Source: a virus | Strand: one strand, 5' to 3' | IMG/VR virus record: IMGVR_UViG_3300027704_000015 | Location: 1-64,000 of that record | DNA length: 64,000 bases | In this document: positions 25,597 to 34,090 of the stretch, one piece after another | Position numbering within the stretch: position 1 is the first letter of the stretch | Layout: every line of letters starts with the position of its first letter | Translations under genes and position numbers: made by a program | The notes under the pieces: model-generated | Told to the model about the DNA's origin: nothing | Databases searched by the model: none | Seen by the model: the letters and a program-made list of their open reading frames with translations, nothing else

Positions 25597-27234
25597 ATGG
25601 GAAAACCAAATGAATTTATAGAAAGTGATAATCAAGCTGGATTTGGCGGAATAGGAAGACCTAATGATCCTAAAGGTATATTTGTTATTCCTACAGGGAG
25701 TGCATCAATACTTGGTACATCTAGTTCTATTAAAGCAGGAGAAGTAGGTTCAACTAAAGATACGTTAACTTTATTAAGTGCATTTAATACAGGAGATTCT
25801 TATGAAGAAGCATGGCATGAACCGGTGCATTTTTTATATAAAAAGGTAACTCAATTAGCACATGGTATAAACCGAGTAGGGGATGCACAATCAAATATAT
25901 CATCTTCAACTGCTAACAAGGATCGAGATGATAGAGATATAGTAGATGCAACTGTGCGAATTACAGGTAATCAAGATATAGCTGGAATTAAAACATTTAG
26001 TAATAGTATAGTATTAAATGGTCAATTAACTGGTGACGGAGCAACTAACATCACTAATTTTAATAATGCAAATTTACTAGGAACACTTAATGTTGCATCT
26101 ACAACTTGGTTAGGAAATCCTTATCTAGATAATTCTTCTAAAACTCGATTTAGTGGTGCAAAGGTTATTGTCAATGGAAATATGTACTTATCAGGTAATG
26201 TATCATCTTCTGGAGCAATTAGTAGCTCTAAAGGATTACTCGCAGGTAGTTTAGTTATCAGAAACAACAAAGTACAAAAAGTATCTATATTAAATAGCCA
26301 TATAACAGCCTCAGGTAATATAAGTTCAAGTGGTACCATCTATGCAAACACCTTTAATGGTATGTTTAGTGGTTCTTCACAAACTGATCATGATGCAGCT
26401 ACAAATTTTGTAGCAAACGAACATATAGATCACTCAGAAATAAGTGTAGCAGCAGGAACTGGTTTAACTGGGGGAGGTACTATAGCAGCTAATAGAACTT
26501 TAAATGTAATAGGGGGTGATGGTATAACAGCTAATGCAAATGATATAGCAGTAACTGCAGCTCAAACTACTATTACATCCATGTATGCAACCGATTTAAA
26601 AATTGGTGAGGATGCAGAAACAGCAATAGACTTTGAAACAGTTAATGAAATACATTTTGATGCAAACAATTCTGAAGTAATGAAGGTACGAGCAGGTGGT
26701 GTTGAAATAACAGGACAAGTGACTGCTTCATCAAATATAAGTGCACTTGGATTAAAAGTTGCATCAACAATTACAGGATCAATATCATCTTATAAAGGTT
26801 CAGCAACTGATTATATCTTAACACCTAATGATTTTAATCAAGTAGTTCTTAATGAAGATGGAAATGGCGTTTTAATACCTGATGCATTAGGTAGATTTAG
26901 TTCACCTAGTGTAGTAGGAACAATAATTGCACAGATAACTATACCTCAAGGATTGATACCAACACATGTAAGCCTGATACCTAGTACCACAGCTCAAACA
27001 AATAGGAACACCAAGTTTGCATTATATCATAACTTGTTTTCAGATAGTTCTACTGTAACTGCAATAGATGGAAGCATAAATAATGCTGGTGTTCCAATAA
27101 CTAAAAAATGTACGATAAGAGCATCAAATTCTTTGTTATTTCTTAATGCAGCATCATACCTAACTATTGCCCTCAGATTTGGAGCTACAAGTGATCAAAT
27201 AGCTGGAGCAAGTATTACCATGAGGCATAGATAA
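25597..27234 (+). CDS. Tail-fibre-like protein 2
   Basis: 545 aa. An N-terminal attachment-like region (YEEAWHEPVHFLYKKVTQLA) is followed by repeated fibre phrases (ITGNQDIAGIKTFSN, GTGLTGGGTIAANRTLNV, VRAGGVEITGQVTASSNISA) well known in phage fibres, then a C-terminal beta domain (PQGLIPTHVSLIPSTT). Likely host-range determinant. Confidence 0.75.
   Translation: MGKPNEFIESDNQAGFGGIGRPNDPKGIFVIPTGSASILGTSSSIKAGEVGSTKDTLTLLSAFNTGDSYEEAWHEPVHFLYKKVTQLAHGINRVGDAQSNISSSTANKDRDDRDIVDATVRITGNQDIAGIKTFSNSIVLNGQLTGDGATNITNFNNANLLGTLNVASTTWLGNPYLDNSSKTRFSGAKVIVNGNMYLSGNVSSSGAISSSKGLLAGSLVIRNNKVQKVSILNSHITASGNISSSGTIYANTFNGMFSGSSQTDHDAATNFVANEHIDHSEISVAAGTGLTGGGTIAANRTLNVIGGDGITANANDIAVTAAQTTITSMYATDLKIGEDAETAIDFETVNEIHFDANNSEVMKVRAGGVEITGQVTASSNISALGLKVASTITGSISSYKGSATDYILTPNDFNQVVLNEDGNGVLIPDALGRFSSPSVVGTIIAQITIPQGLIPTHVSLIPSTTAQTNRNTKFALYHNLFSDSSTVTAIDGSINNAGVPITKKCTIRASNSLLFLNAASYLTIALRFGATSDQIAGASITMRHR
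26302..26335 (+). repeat. Fibre DNA repeat, copy 2
   Basis: 34 nt identical to 24647-24680, encoding ITASGNISSSG in both fibres. Confidence 0.8.
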
Positions 27235-27235
27235 T

Positions 27236-27706
27236 ATGGCAACAGTATCAGGGTATTCATCAGTAGAGGAGTTATCAGTAATAGATGGTAGTATCTTAAG
27301 AGCTCAAGAGGTTGTTCTAGAAGATTATCAACTTACAGTACCTGCAAATGCAACTATTAAAGGTATAACAGTAGTGTGGACAGGTGCATACTCATCAAAA
27401 GTTCCTAATCCAGTACAATCAATGACAGTAACTTATGATGGTGCAGGCTTAGATAGCAATGCATTGCAAGCGGATTTACATGCTATATACCAACCTATAG
27501 CTACAGTGAAGTTTGGAGGTTCAACTGAACTATGGGGGTTAACTTGGACTGCAGCCCAAGCAGCTGCAATTGTTACAAATTTTAATATTGATGAAGGTAC
27601 AGCTTACCATGATGCATTTGAAGTTATAATTAACTACACAACACCTGATCAAATAACTATTAGTAAAGGAAGTATTCAGTTATCTACTGGAAATTTAACA
27701 ATCTAG
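27236..27706 (+). CDS. Probable tail-fibre accessory or tip protein
   Basis: 156 aa, all-beta character (QLTVPANATIKGITVVWTGA, DAFEVIINYTTPDQITIS). Related in style to the C-terminal domain of the fibre just before it, and begins 1 nt after its stop. Likely part of the fibre complex. Confidence 0.55.
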   Translation: MATVSGYSSVEELSVIDGSILRAQEVVLEDYQLTVPANATIKGITVVWTGAYSSKVPNPVQSMTVTYDGAGLDSNALQADLHAIYQPIATVKFGGSTELWGLTWTAAQAAAIVTNFNIDEGTAYHDAFEVIINYTTPDQITISKGSIQLSTGNLTI

Positions 27707-27737
27707 TTGTTTAATTAAGATATTTTCCGTATATTTA
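27707..27737 (+). promoter_or_regulatory. Bacteroidetes-type promoter, near-leaderless
   Basis: TTG 27707-27709, 20-nt spacer, TATATTTA 27730-27737; the ATG of the M23 gene follows after 5 nt. Confidence 0.75.
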
Positions 27738-27742
27738 TATAA

Positions 27743-28330
27743 ATGGATACAGAAACTAAACTCACAGCAGGTATATTTACATTTATTTTCATGTGTTTAG
27801 TTATGTATTATATTAACTATCAAGACGAATTATTAATTAATACAATTCAATCTCATGAGATTGAGCTGAACGAGGTAATAAATCAACATGAAACAATTAA
27901 CATAAAATATGACAGCTTATTAAATATAATTGATAGCTTACCTTTAGGATCCCCATTAGATACATTAGAAGTATCAAGTGAGTATGGATGGAGGAGAAAT
28001 CCAATAAGGACAGGTTGGCAGATGCATGGAGGAACAGATTATCTAGCAGCATGGCAAGACACAGTTTATGCAACAGGGAGTGGTATAGTTAGAAGAGCTA
28101 GATGGAATGCAGGATATGGTAGATGTATTATGATTGACCATACATGGGGGTATCAATCAACATATGCTCATTTATACAGATACTTTGTAAGAAGAGGTGA
28201 TACAGTTAGTAAAGGACAACCTATAGCAAGGGCAGGGAACTCAGGAGCTGTAACAGGTCCTCATTTGCACTATGAAGTAAGAAGGTATGGAAAAAGAGCA
28301 AATCCCTCACTGTTTGTGTTGGATAATTGA
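27743..28330 (+). CDS. M23 family peptidoglycan endopeptidase
   Basis: 195 aa. N-terminal membrane anchor (AGIFTFIFMCLVMYYINY), a coiled-coil linker, then a complete LytM/M23 domain: HGGTD (H95, D99), TYAHLYRY with the catalytic His, and PHLHYEV (H174, H176). Family activity is cutting peptide cross-links in the cell wall from the periplasm. With the transglycosylase at 41.7 kb it is the best lysis candidate here; the membrane anchor means it could instead act early, during entry. Confidence 0.88.
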   Translation: MDTETKLTAGIFTFIFMCLVMYYINYQDELLINTIQSHEIELNEVINQHETINIKYDSLLNIIDSLPLGSPLDTLEVSSEYGWRRNPIRTGWQMHGGTDYLAAWQDTVYATGSGIVRRARWNAGYGRCIMIDHTWGYQSTYAHLYRYFVRRGDTVSKGQPIARAGNSGAVTGPHLHYEVRRYGKRANPSLFVLDN

Positions 28331-28349
28331 TAAAAAGTTCGTATATTTA
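28319..28349 (+). promoter_or_regulatory. Bacteroidetes-type promoter
   Basis: TTG 28319-28321, 20-nt spacer, TATATTTA 28342-28349, overlapping the end of the M23 gene; the next ATG is at 28373. Confidence 0.7.
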
Positions 28350-28372
28350 ATATAAATAAAGATGGATAATAG

Positions 28373-29170
28373 ATGAGTAAATTTAGCGTAGTTCAGAATT
28401 TTATATGTGATATACCTCAAAGACTTGAAGTTATTAGAAATAATACTCCAATAGTAGCGTCTGTATGGGGTGATTACGAATATTTTGTAAACTTTAATTC
28501 TAGTATAAATTTGAATGAAGTACATGCAATATATAAAAAGAGTTTACCTAAACTTAATTTTTATAATAACCTAGAGAAGGATTGGGCAAGTATTACACTT
28601 GCTCTTGTTAATCAAGTAAATACATCATATGTTATTATGCTTAATGAAGATATGCAGTTTAGGATGGATAAAGAGCATTGGGATAATATTGTTCATGAAT
28701 GCTTTATTGATAATGATGTTAGTTATATGTTGCTTAATAAAATCGGTAAATATAATCAAGAACCGTATGTAAGTGGAGAGTTTCCTGATCCTAATAATCA
28801 AGCAGCACACGCTACAATAAGAGGGTGGGGTCAATACCCTGCTCCTAAGTACAAGCAAGGAAAGCATGTATATTTTTATGATAGTAAATTTGCTAGACAT
28901 AAAAGGGTATCTATGGATGCAGTTTATAAAACAGAATGGTTAAAGGAGAGGTTAGAAGAATTTATTCTTAAAGGAGATGCATGTAAGCATGATATACCTC
29001 ATAGGCATAAACATATACCTCACTTCTATGAAGGTTATTATGACTTTAATAATGGAATGTATAGATTTGGAGACATGAAGTGTGCAATACCGAGAAACAA
29101 TATAATTGACCATTATGAAGAAGTAAAGCAGAACGAATTTCATCACCTATATAATAAACAATCAATATAA
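28373..29170 (+). CDS. Glycosyltransferase-like protein
   Basis: 265 aa. The N-terminal part (IVASVWGDYEYFVNFNSSIN, SYVIMLNEDMQF) follows a GT-A pattern, with NEDMQ in the place of the metal-binding DxD. The second half is rich in His and Tyr (CKHDIPHRHKHIPHFYEGYY). Could modify host or virion glycans. Assignment from fold-like pattern only. Confidence 0.5.
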   Translation: MSKFSVVQNFICDIPQRLEVIRNNTPIVASVWGDYEYFVNFNSSINLNEVHAIYKKSLPKLNFYNNLEKDWASITLALVNQVNTSYVIMLNEDMQFRMDKEHWDNIVHECFIDNDVSYMLLNKIGKYNQEPYVSGEFPDPNNQAAHATIRGWGQYPAPKYKQGKHVYFYDSKFARHKRVSMDAVYKTEWLKERLEEFILKGDACKHDIPHRHKHIPHFYEGYYDFNNGMYRFGDMKCAIPRNNIIDHYEEVKQNEFHHLYNKQSI

Positions 29171-29192
29171 TTAATAAATAAAAAGAAAGAAT

Positions 29193-29711
29193 ATGAAAAA
29201 AGTATTATTAGCACTATTAGTTTCGCTTGGACTACAAACACAAGCACAACAAGCAACACCATATTTCTGTTGTGATTCAATCACATACTGGACAGATCAA
29301 AGTCAAGGATTTAGTATAGGTCTTGATACATCAGGAATAATACATAATCCAGACTCTATGTTGGTATTGTGGCAAGTATGTAATTCAAATACATGTTATT
29401 CAGCAGATGGAATGTATGCTTATTTCGGACAGGTATTGACAACAGATACATTGAAGGTTTGTTACGATGTTATGATTTGGGAAGCAGGTATAATGGAAGT
29501 ATGTACTAGATGTGATTCATTAGTATTTGATCAAAATACATTCACATGGATGTTATATAATTCACAAGGTAATACAACTGGAATTGAAGAGTTAATGAAG
29601 AATGAAGGTGTGTATAATACAATGTATGATTTACAAGGTAGAAAGATTAACCTAGCTCCTACAGGAACAATGTACATCAGAAATAACAAGACATATATTA
29701 GAGTAAAATAA
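29193..29711 (+). CDS. Exported Cys-containing protein with T9SS-like tail
   Basis: 172 aa. Signal peptide MKKVLLALLVSLGLQTQAQ. The mature part starts PYFCCDSITYW and holds several Cys (VCNSNTCYSADG, VCTRCDSLVF). The end (MYDLQGRKINLAPTGTMYIR, YIRVK) has the YDLxGRK...GxYIxxxxxxxRVK pattern of T9SS sorting domains, though shorter than usual. First of three exported genes that overlap by 1 nt each. Confidence 0.65.
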   Translation: MKKVLLALLVSLGLQTQAQQATPYFCCDSITYWTDQSQGFSIGLDTSGIIHNPDSMLVLWQVCNSNTCYSADGMYAYFGQVLTTDTLKVCYDVMIWEAGIMEVCTRCDSLVFDQNTFTWMLYNSQGNTTGIEELMKNEGVYNTMYDLQGRKINLAPTGTMYIRNNKTYIRVK

Positions 29712-30349
29712 TGAAAAAGATATTATTAACATTAGTATTAGGGTTAGGATTACTGACAGCTGATGCACAAACAAACTTAACTACTGCAGTTGATTTTACA
29801 GTAACAGATGTACATGGTGAAATATATAATTTATTCTCTATACTAGATGGAGGTCAACATGTAATACTTGATTTTTTCTTTACTACTTGTGGACCTTGTA
29901 TAGCTTCGGTCCCAACTCTAAACCAATCATTTACAGACTATGGGTGTAATTTAGGTGAAGTATTTTATATTTCAATAGATGCTGGTGATACTGATGCACA
30001 AGTTCTCCAATATGAATATGATTACGGAGGACTTTTACCTGCAGTTAGTGGAATAGATGGTGGAGGTGATGCAGTAAATTCTACATATGGAATTGGTGCA
30101 TATCCAACAGTGGTTTTAATTGCACCAGACTATACAATAATAGAACAAGACATATACCCTGTTACAAATATAACATCAACATTAATGAGTGCAGGATTAA
30201 ATATGTCATCTTGTAATTTAGTATCAATAGAAGAATTATCAGTAGAAACTATAAGTAACAGTAAACAGTATGATCTATTAGGTAGAGAGTTGATAAAAGT
30301 TACTAAAGGAACTATATACATTCAGAATAAAGAATTAAAGATTAAATAA
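29711..30349 (+). CDS. Exported TlpA-like thioredoxin with T9SS-like tail
   Basis: 212 aa. Signal peptide MKKILLTLVLGLGLLTADAQ, then a TlpA/AhpC-type thioredoxin domain: VILDFFFTTCGPCIASVPTL with the CGPC active site and AYPTVVLIAPD with the cis-Pro. After SSC the C-terminus reads QYDLLGRELIKVTKGTIYIQ, a T9SS-like sorting tail as in the previous gene. A periplasmic or surface thiol oxidoreductase is expected; it might help fold the Cys-rich phage-exported proteins. Confidence 0.75.
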   Translation: MKKILLTLVLGLGLLTADAQTNLTTAVDFTVTDVHGEIYNLFSILDGGQHVILDFFFTTCGPCIASVPTLNQSFTDYGCNLGEVFYISIDAGDTDAQVLQYEYDYGGLLPAVSGIDGGGDAVNSTYGIGAYPTVVLIAPDYTIIEQDIYPVTNITSTLMSAGLNMSSCNLVSIEELSVETISNSKQYDLLGRELIKVTKGTIYIQNKELKIK

Positions 30350-30903
30350 TGAAAAAGATATTATTAACATTAGTATTAGGGTTAGGGTTACTGACAGCTG
30401 ATGCACAGATAGACAGATTAGCAGGACCAAGAATTGGATTCACATTATTAACACATGGTAGTTCAGCAGACTTTATCAATGATAGGTCATCTGAATACAA
30501 TGGATTTGATGAGGTTTATACAGAAGGTCAGAAGATGGCATTCATATCTCAATATGGATGGCAATGGGAAACAAGATTTGTAGACAATGGTGAAGTAGCA
30601 GGATTAGTAGAATGGGTAGTTGTTGTAGGTGGAATGGAGCAAGGAATGTTCTTACCAGCAGTATCATCTTTAGTAGGAATAAGAACAGGTAATGGAATGG
30701 AAGCAGCAATAGGACCTAACTTATCTTTATCAGGTATTGGAATGGTATTTACAATAGGAAAGAACTTCAAATCAGGAGACTTAAACTTTCCAGTAAATAT
30801 AGCATTTGTGCCAGGTAAAACTTCAGCATGGGGTGATGGAGGAGATCCAACAGGAGCTAGAATATCATTGATACTTGGATTCAATATGAGCAATAGTAAG
30901 TAA
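30349..30903 (+). CDS. Exported outer-membrane beta-barrel-like protein
   Basis: 184 aa. Its signal peptide DNA is almost identical over about 59 nt to that of the gene at 29711 (one mismatch seen), while the mature parts differ. Mature sequence has alternating hydrophobic strands (GLVEWVVVVGGMEQGMFLPA, NLSLSGIGMVFTIGKNF, ARISLILGFNM), fitting a small barrel. Function unknown. Confidence 0.6.
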   Translation: MKKILLTLVLGLGLLTADAQIDRLAGPRIGFTLLTHGSSADFINDRSSEYNGFDEVYTEGQKMAFISQYGWQWETRFVDNGEVAGLVEWVVVVGGMEQGMFLPAVSSLVGIRTGNGMEAAIGPNLSLSGIGMVFTIGKNFKSGDLNFPVNIAFVPGKTSAWGDGGDPTGARISLILGFNMSNSK

Positions 30904-31028
30904 TGAGAAGAGATGAGCAAGCAATGTATGCATTAATGATACCATGGTTATTTATAATTGGAGTATGTGGTATAATGATTATAGCAGTAGCATTAGATTT
31001 AGTTTTTAACTTAGGGCTAAGTAACTGA
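30903..31028 (+). CDS. 41-aa single-pass membrane peptide
   Basis: ATG overlaps the previous stop (TAATG) and the TGA is just before the next ATG, so it fills the gap between two genes exactly. Almost all of it is one hydrophobic helix (WLFIIGVCGIMIIAVALDLV). Small phage membrane peptide of unknown role. Confidence 0.6.
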   Translation: MRRDEQAMYALMIPWLFIIGVCGIMIIAVALDLVFNLGLSN

Positions 31029-31029
31029 T

Positions 31030-31497
31030 ATGAAAAATATGAATTCAAGATTAGGGTATACAATAGTTGTAACATTCTGGGTTATAATTTTAATAGCATT
31101 AACTAGTTGCAATGGCACATACTATTTAACAGATGCAGAGTATATAGATGCAAGAGAAGATCACGCATCTATAACATATTACAATAGTCAAATATATTGG
31201 GGATGGAATAATGGATATTATTACTATTATGGAATACCTCATTACTATCCTTGGACATACTATTATAATACATGTCCACCATCACATCATACAACATCTA
31301 CACATATTGTAATTAGTAGACCTGTTAACAGGCCAACACATAGACCTAATATACCAACACATAGACCAACTATAAAAACCAATTCTAGTAGGAATATCAT
31401 AAAGACTAATAGGAATATCATAAAGACTAATGTCAAGACTAATGTCAAGACTAATAGAACAAACAAAAAGGTTACTAATAGAAGGAGACCAAAATAA
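31030..31497 (+). CDS. Tyr-rich lipoprotein with basic repeats
   Basis: 155 aa. Lipoprotein signal with lipobox LTSC (VTFWVIILIALTSC). Then a Tyr/Trp-rich stretch (YYNSQIYWGWNNGYYYYYG) and a basic repeated tail (THRPNIPTHRPTIKTN, IIKTNRNIIKTNVKTN). Expected to sit in the host outer or inner membrane. The repeats are also visible in DNA (AATATCATAAAGACTAAT twice). Confidence 0.65.
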   Translation: MKNMNSRLGYTIVVTFWVIILIALTSCNGTYYLTDAEYIDAREDHASITYYNSQIYWGWNNGYYYYYGIPHYYPWTYYYNTCPPSHHTTSTHIVISRPVNRPTHRPNIPTHRPTIKTNSSRNIIKTNRNIIKTNVKTNVKTNRTNKKVTNRRRPK

Positions 31498-31883
31498 TGG
31501 GATTTCATAAAAGACATATAAGTAATGATCAGGTAATTGATATATTTAGAAGTCAAGGTATAACTGGTGTAGAAGATTGGTACACTAGAAAGGTAGATGC
31601 AGTTATAACTGAAGCAGGTCTAGCATCAGATATATATGATATAATGCATATTCCAGGAATGGATCAAGCTAACACATGGAAAACAATATCTGATATGATT
31701 ATGAATGAAAGGTATTATGATAGATTAACAGAAGCTGAGCAAATTGAAGAAATACTTCAAGAAGCAAATGGATATGGATTAAGACCAGAGGTAAAGCAAT
31801 GGGCAAGACAATTTATAGATAAAGATCCTAAATTAACTAAAATAGCTGCATATCAAATGAGCTATGATGAATGGGTAAAATAA
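31497..31883 (+). CDS. Phage protein of unknown function
   Basis: 128 aa, mainly helical (DVIDIFRSQGI-like start, EQIEEILQEANGYGLRPEVK). No leader, signal or known motif. Overlaps both neighbours by 1 nt. Confidence 0.5.
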   Translation: MGFHKRHISNDQVIDIFRSQGITGVEDWYTRKVDAVITEAGLASDIYDIMHIPGMDQANTWKTISDMIMNERYYDRLTEAEQIEEILQEANGYGLRPEVKQWARQFIDKDPKLTKIAAYQMSYDEWVK

Positions 31884-32464
31884 TGAGCAAAGAAACACAA
31901 GCAAGAGATGTAGCACTTAGTGAATATAATAAATTCATGGACAAGTATAAAGCAGGGGTAGAATCAGGTAACATGAAGCTAATGCAGCATATGTTACGAT
32001 TAGAAGCTGATAAGATTAGAACACAATCTATTGTAGATGCAGTAGAGAAATCAGAAGCAGGTATTGATGGTGGTGTATATGACTTTGAAGATACTAAGAT
32101 GAAGCTACAAATGGATTCAAACGAGTACAGGCAAGATCAAGCTAGAGAACAAGCATTTGTTAAGATGGCTACTAAAGACACTACTAAGGAGGAGCTAAAG
32201 CAAGCACCTATCAGTATTGGGGACCCTGATAAGATGGATGCATTTAGAATAGATCCATATGATTTTGGTCAAATAGCTAAATCAACCCCTGCTAAGGAAG
32301 AAGTTAAACAGGCTCCTTCTGTTACACCAGCAGTTACAATAGATCCAGTTACAGGTAAGAAGGTATACAATGGTCCAAAACTACGAAATAAAAGAATAGT
32401 TGATGGAAAGGAGTGGGATGAATCTCACCCTAACTTCATGGACAAAGGTGTGGGAGGGATGTAA
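31883..32464 (+). CDS. Helical phage protein, possibly structural
   Basis: 193 aa from the ATG that overlaps the previous stop (31883), preferred over an in-frame ATG at 31871. A helical N-terminal half (SEYNKFMDKYKAGVESGNMK) leads to a Pro-rich low-complexity linker with a repeated phrase (KEELKQAPISIGDPDKMD; KEEVKQAPSVTP). Unknown family. Confidence 0.55.
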   Translation: MSKETQARDVALSEYNKFMDKYKAGVESGNMKLMQHMLRLEADKIRTQSIVDAVEKSEAGIDGGVYDFEDTKMKLQMDSNEYRQDQAREQAFVKMATKDTTKEELKQAPISIGDPDKMDAFRIDPYDFGQIAKSTPAKEEVKQAPSVTPAVTIDPVTGKKVYNGPKLRNKRIVDGKEWDESHPNFMDKGVGGM

Positions 32465-32489
32465 TCTTCGAAGAAGCGACGCCCGAAGA
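32465..32489 (+). other. Short hairpin after the helical protein gene
   Basis: TCTTCG (32465-32470) and CGAAGA (32484-32489) form a 6-bp stem directly after the stop. No T-run follows; a weak terminator or mRNA 3' stabiliser is possible. Confidence 0.35.
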
Positions 32490-32527
32490 GAAATACTAGG
32501 TTACATACACTTATAAAGGAATAAAAA

Positions 32528-32854
32528 ATGAAAGAAATGATTAAAGATAGCACAATAATATTATTATTGATAGCAGCAGTATATTTGAGTGTGATGGGAA
32601 TTGCACAAGTAAACAATGCTCATGACAAACAGACAACGGATTGGACAGGAACAACTCAAGGTGTACAGGATACAATGACAGAAGCAGAGTTGATGTTGTC
32701 AAAAGAACCGGATTGCATCTACTATGACACAACACATTGGCAACAAGAAGAAGATAGTGTCAATGCATACATGAGACATTGGTATGAGGTGTTGGATACA
32801 AATAGTGATGGTGAAATAGATAATGATAGTATAATAGAATGGTTGGAGGAGTAA
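32528..32854 (+). CDS. Membrane-anchored protein with EF-hand-like loop
   Basis: 108 aa. N-terminal membrane segment (STIILLLIAAVYLSVMGIAQ), an acidic middle, and a C-terminal DTNSDGEIDNDSIIEWL that matches an EF-hand calcium loop. Likely exported or periplasmic. Confidence 0.6.
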   Translation: MKEMIKDSTIILLLIAAVYLSVMGIAQVNNAHDKQTTDWTGTTQGVQDTMTEAELMLSKEPDCIYYDTTHWQQEEDSVNAYMRHWYEVLDTNSDGEIDNDSIIEWLEE

Positions 32855-32858
32855 ACAA

Positions 32859-33005
32859 ATGGAATGGATGAAAATAGTAGGTTGGATATGGGCAGGATTG
32901 ATAGTATGGTGTGCATGGGAGTTCTTTACATCACCCACAATGCCAGCAGATTACAATGAGGATGGAATTAATCCAGATTATGAGGAGATTCAGGATGATG
33001 AATAG
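32859..33005 (+). CDS. 48-aa membrane peptide
   Basis: ATG at 32859, stop TAG at 33003-33005. Trp-rich hydrophobic helix (MKIVGWIWAGLIVWCAWEFF) then an acidic tail (DYNEDGINPDYEEIQDDE). Overlaps the start of the next gene. Probable inner-membrane micropeptide. Confidence 0.55.
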   Translation: MEWMKIVGWIWAGLIVWCAWEFFTSPTMPADYNEDGINPDYEEIQDDE

Positions 33006-33393
33006 AGCAGATTGGTTGAAGTTGAGAAATAGATTTACAGGCGATTTATGGTCATTTATAGTGTGGGCATGTATAGGTTGGGGAGCCACCGAGATGATTG
33101 TGTGGTTGACTGCAATACCAAGACCTCAGGTGCAAACATTCTTCTCAGGAGCATTCACTATGTTTGTGGTGTTAACCTTGTTGGGTGCTTGGAGATATGC
33201 TCAAGCAGAGAAGTTGAGACATGCGGCCATGGATCAGTTCATTGCGGATCAGAAGATGGATCAAGACAAACAAGCCAAGATCGATAAAGAGGTGATTGAA
33301 AAGCTCCAAAACGAGCATAACCTATCAGGTACTGAGCAGGATCGAAGGCTTAAAAGCTTGGAAGCAGCCTTGAAACATTTGAGAAAGAAATAG
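32995..33393 (+). CDS. Two-pass membrane protein with coiled coil
   Basis: About 132 aa from MMNRADWLKLRN; I prefer this start to a far upstream ATG that would run through the previous small gene. Two membrane helices (LWSFIVWACIGWGATEMIVW, FFSGAFTMFVVLTLLGAW) and a charged coiled-coil C-terminus (IDKEVIEKLQNEHNLSGTEQ). Resembles phage holin or tail-tape associated membrane proteins in shape only. Confidence 0.55.
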   Translation: MMNRADWLKLRNRFTGDLWSFIVWACIGWGATEMIVWLTAIPRPQVQTFFSGAFTMFVVLTLLGAWRYAQAEKLRHAAMDQFIADQKMDQDKQAKIDKEVIEKLQNEHNLSGTEQDRRLKSLEAALKHLRKK

Positions 33394-33395
33394 CG

Positions 33396-33596
33396 ATGGC
33401 AACATATATAATGGCAATAAAGACTAGAAATGCAGGTGATCAAACTTTGAACTCACAGATATGGAGAACAGAAGCTGATGGATTGAGTGAAGCGAAAAAG
33501 TATTTTGTGGAACTCAAACAGTTGAAAGAGGAGGACTTTGATAGAATGTTTATAGTTACTGAAATAAGAAAAGATGGAAACAATGAGAACGGATAA
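33396..33596 (+). CDS. Small phage protein
   Basis: 66 aa, soluble, alpha/beta pattern (YIMAIKTRNAGDQTLNSQIW, LSEAKKYFVELKQLKEEDFD). Unknown family. Overlaps the next gene by 23 nt. Confidence 0.5.
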   Translation: MATYIMAIKTRNAGDQTLNSQIWRTEADGLSEAKKYFVELKQLKEEDFDRMFIVTEIRKDGNNENG

Positions 33597-33942
33597 ACAA
33601 TATACAGACTCCATGAAGATGTTGTCTATAGGATGGTGTGGAATAGTGATGACAATACTCCTACTGTTAGCAACACAATGTACACCCATACAAGCACAAA
33701 CCATATACGAGGTGGAGTATAAGTCACAAGCAAACATCATACTATATAAGACACAATACCAATCACAAGCTGATTATAGCTACTATATTACAGCATACCC
33801 ATCACAGGCAAACACAAGTAGAAATCATTGGTATCAAGTACCTTATAAGTCACAAGCTGAACTGCTGGTATGGTGGACAAGGCATCCCAATCAAGCTCAT
33901 CACAAGGTGTGGCAAGCAAAGTATCCTTCGGAAACCCGATAA
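33574..33942 (+). CDS. Exported YxSQA-repeat protein (DUF6150-like)
   Basis: 122 aa. Hydrophobic signal segment (GIVMTILLLLATQCTPIQAQ) followed by about five repeats of the form Y-x-SQA (VEYKSQANIILYKTQYQSQA, YPSQANTS, YKSQAELL). The pattern fits the DUF6150 family, as I recall it. Exported; function unknown. Its end is overlapped by an open +1 frame that runs to 34090. Confidence 0.6.
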   Translation: METMRTDKQYTDSMKMLSIGWCGIVMTILLLLATQCTPIQAQTIYEVEYKSQANIILYKTQYQSQADYSYYITAYPSQANTSRNHWYQVPYKSQAELLVWWTRHPNQAHHKVWQAKYPSETR

Positions 33943-34090
33943 ACACCAAGAGTTCCATCCAAGCTCCTTCTTCATTACAAGTCTAACCCTTGAGCAGATC
34001 ATAGCTATACAAGGTAGAAAGGGGGCTAAGTTCAATAAAAGTATTACTATCATTCCAAATAATCATGTCGAGAGAATAAGGGCTTTCTAG
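33941..34090 (+). pseudogene. Startless open frame after the SQA-repeat gene
   Basis: In the frame +1 to the previous gene there is a stretch that reads like a real C-terminus (HPSSFFITSLTLEQIIAIQG, KGAKFNKSITIIPNNHVER, then IRAF and a stop at 34088-34090). I see no ATG for it nearby; the frame is open backwards into the previous gene. It may be a remnant, a frameshifted extension, or an assembly error. Confidence 0.35.

Noticed and set aside
33048-33287. Second frame within the two-pass membrane protein gene
   Set aside because: Fully inside a better supported gene, with no ribosome-binding site.
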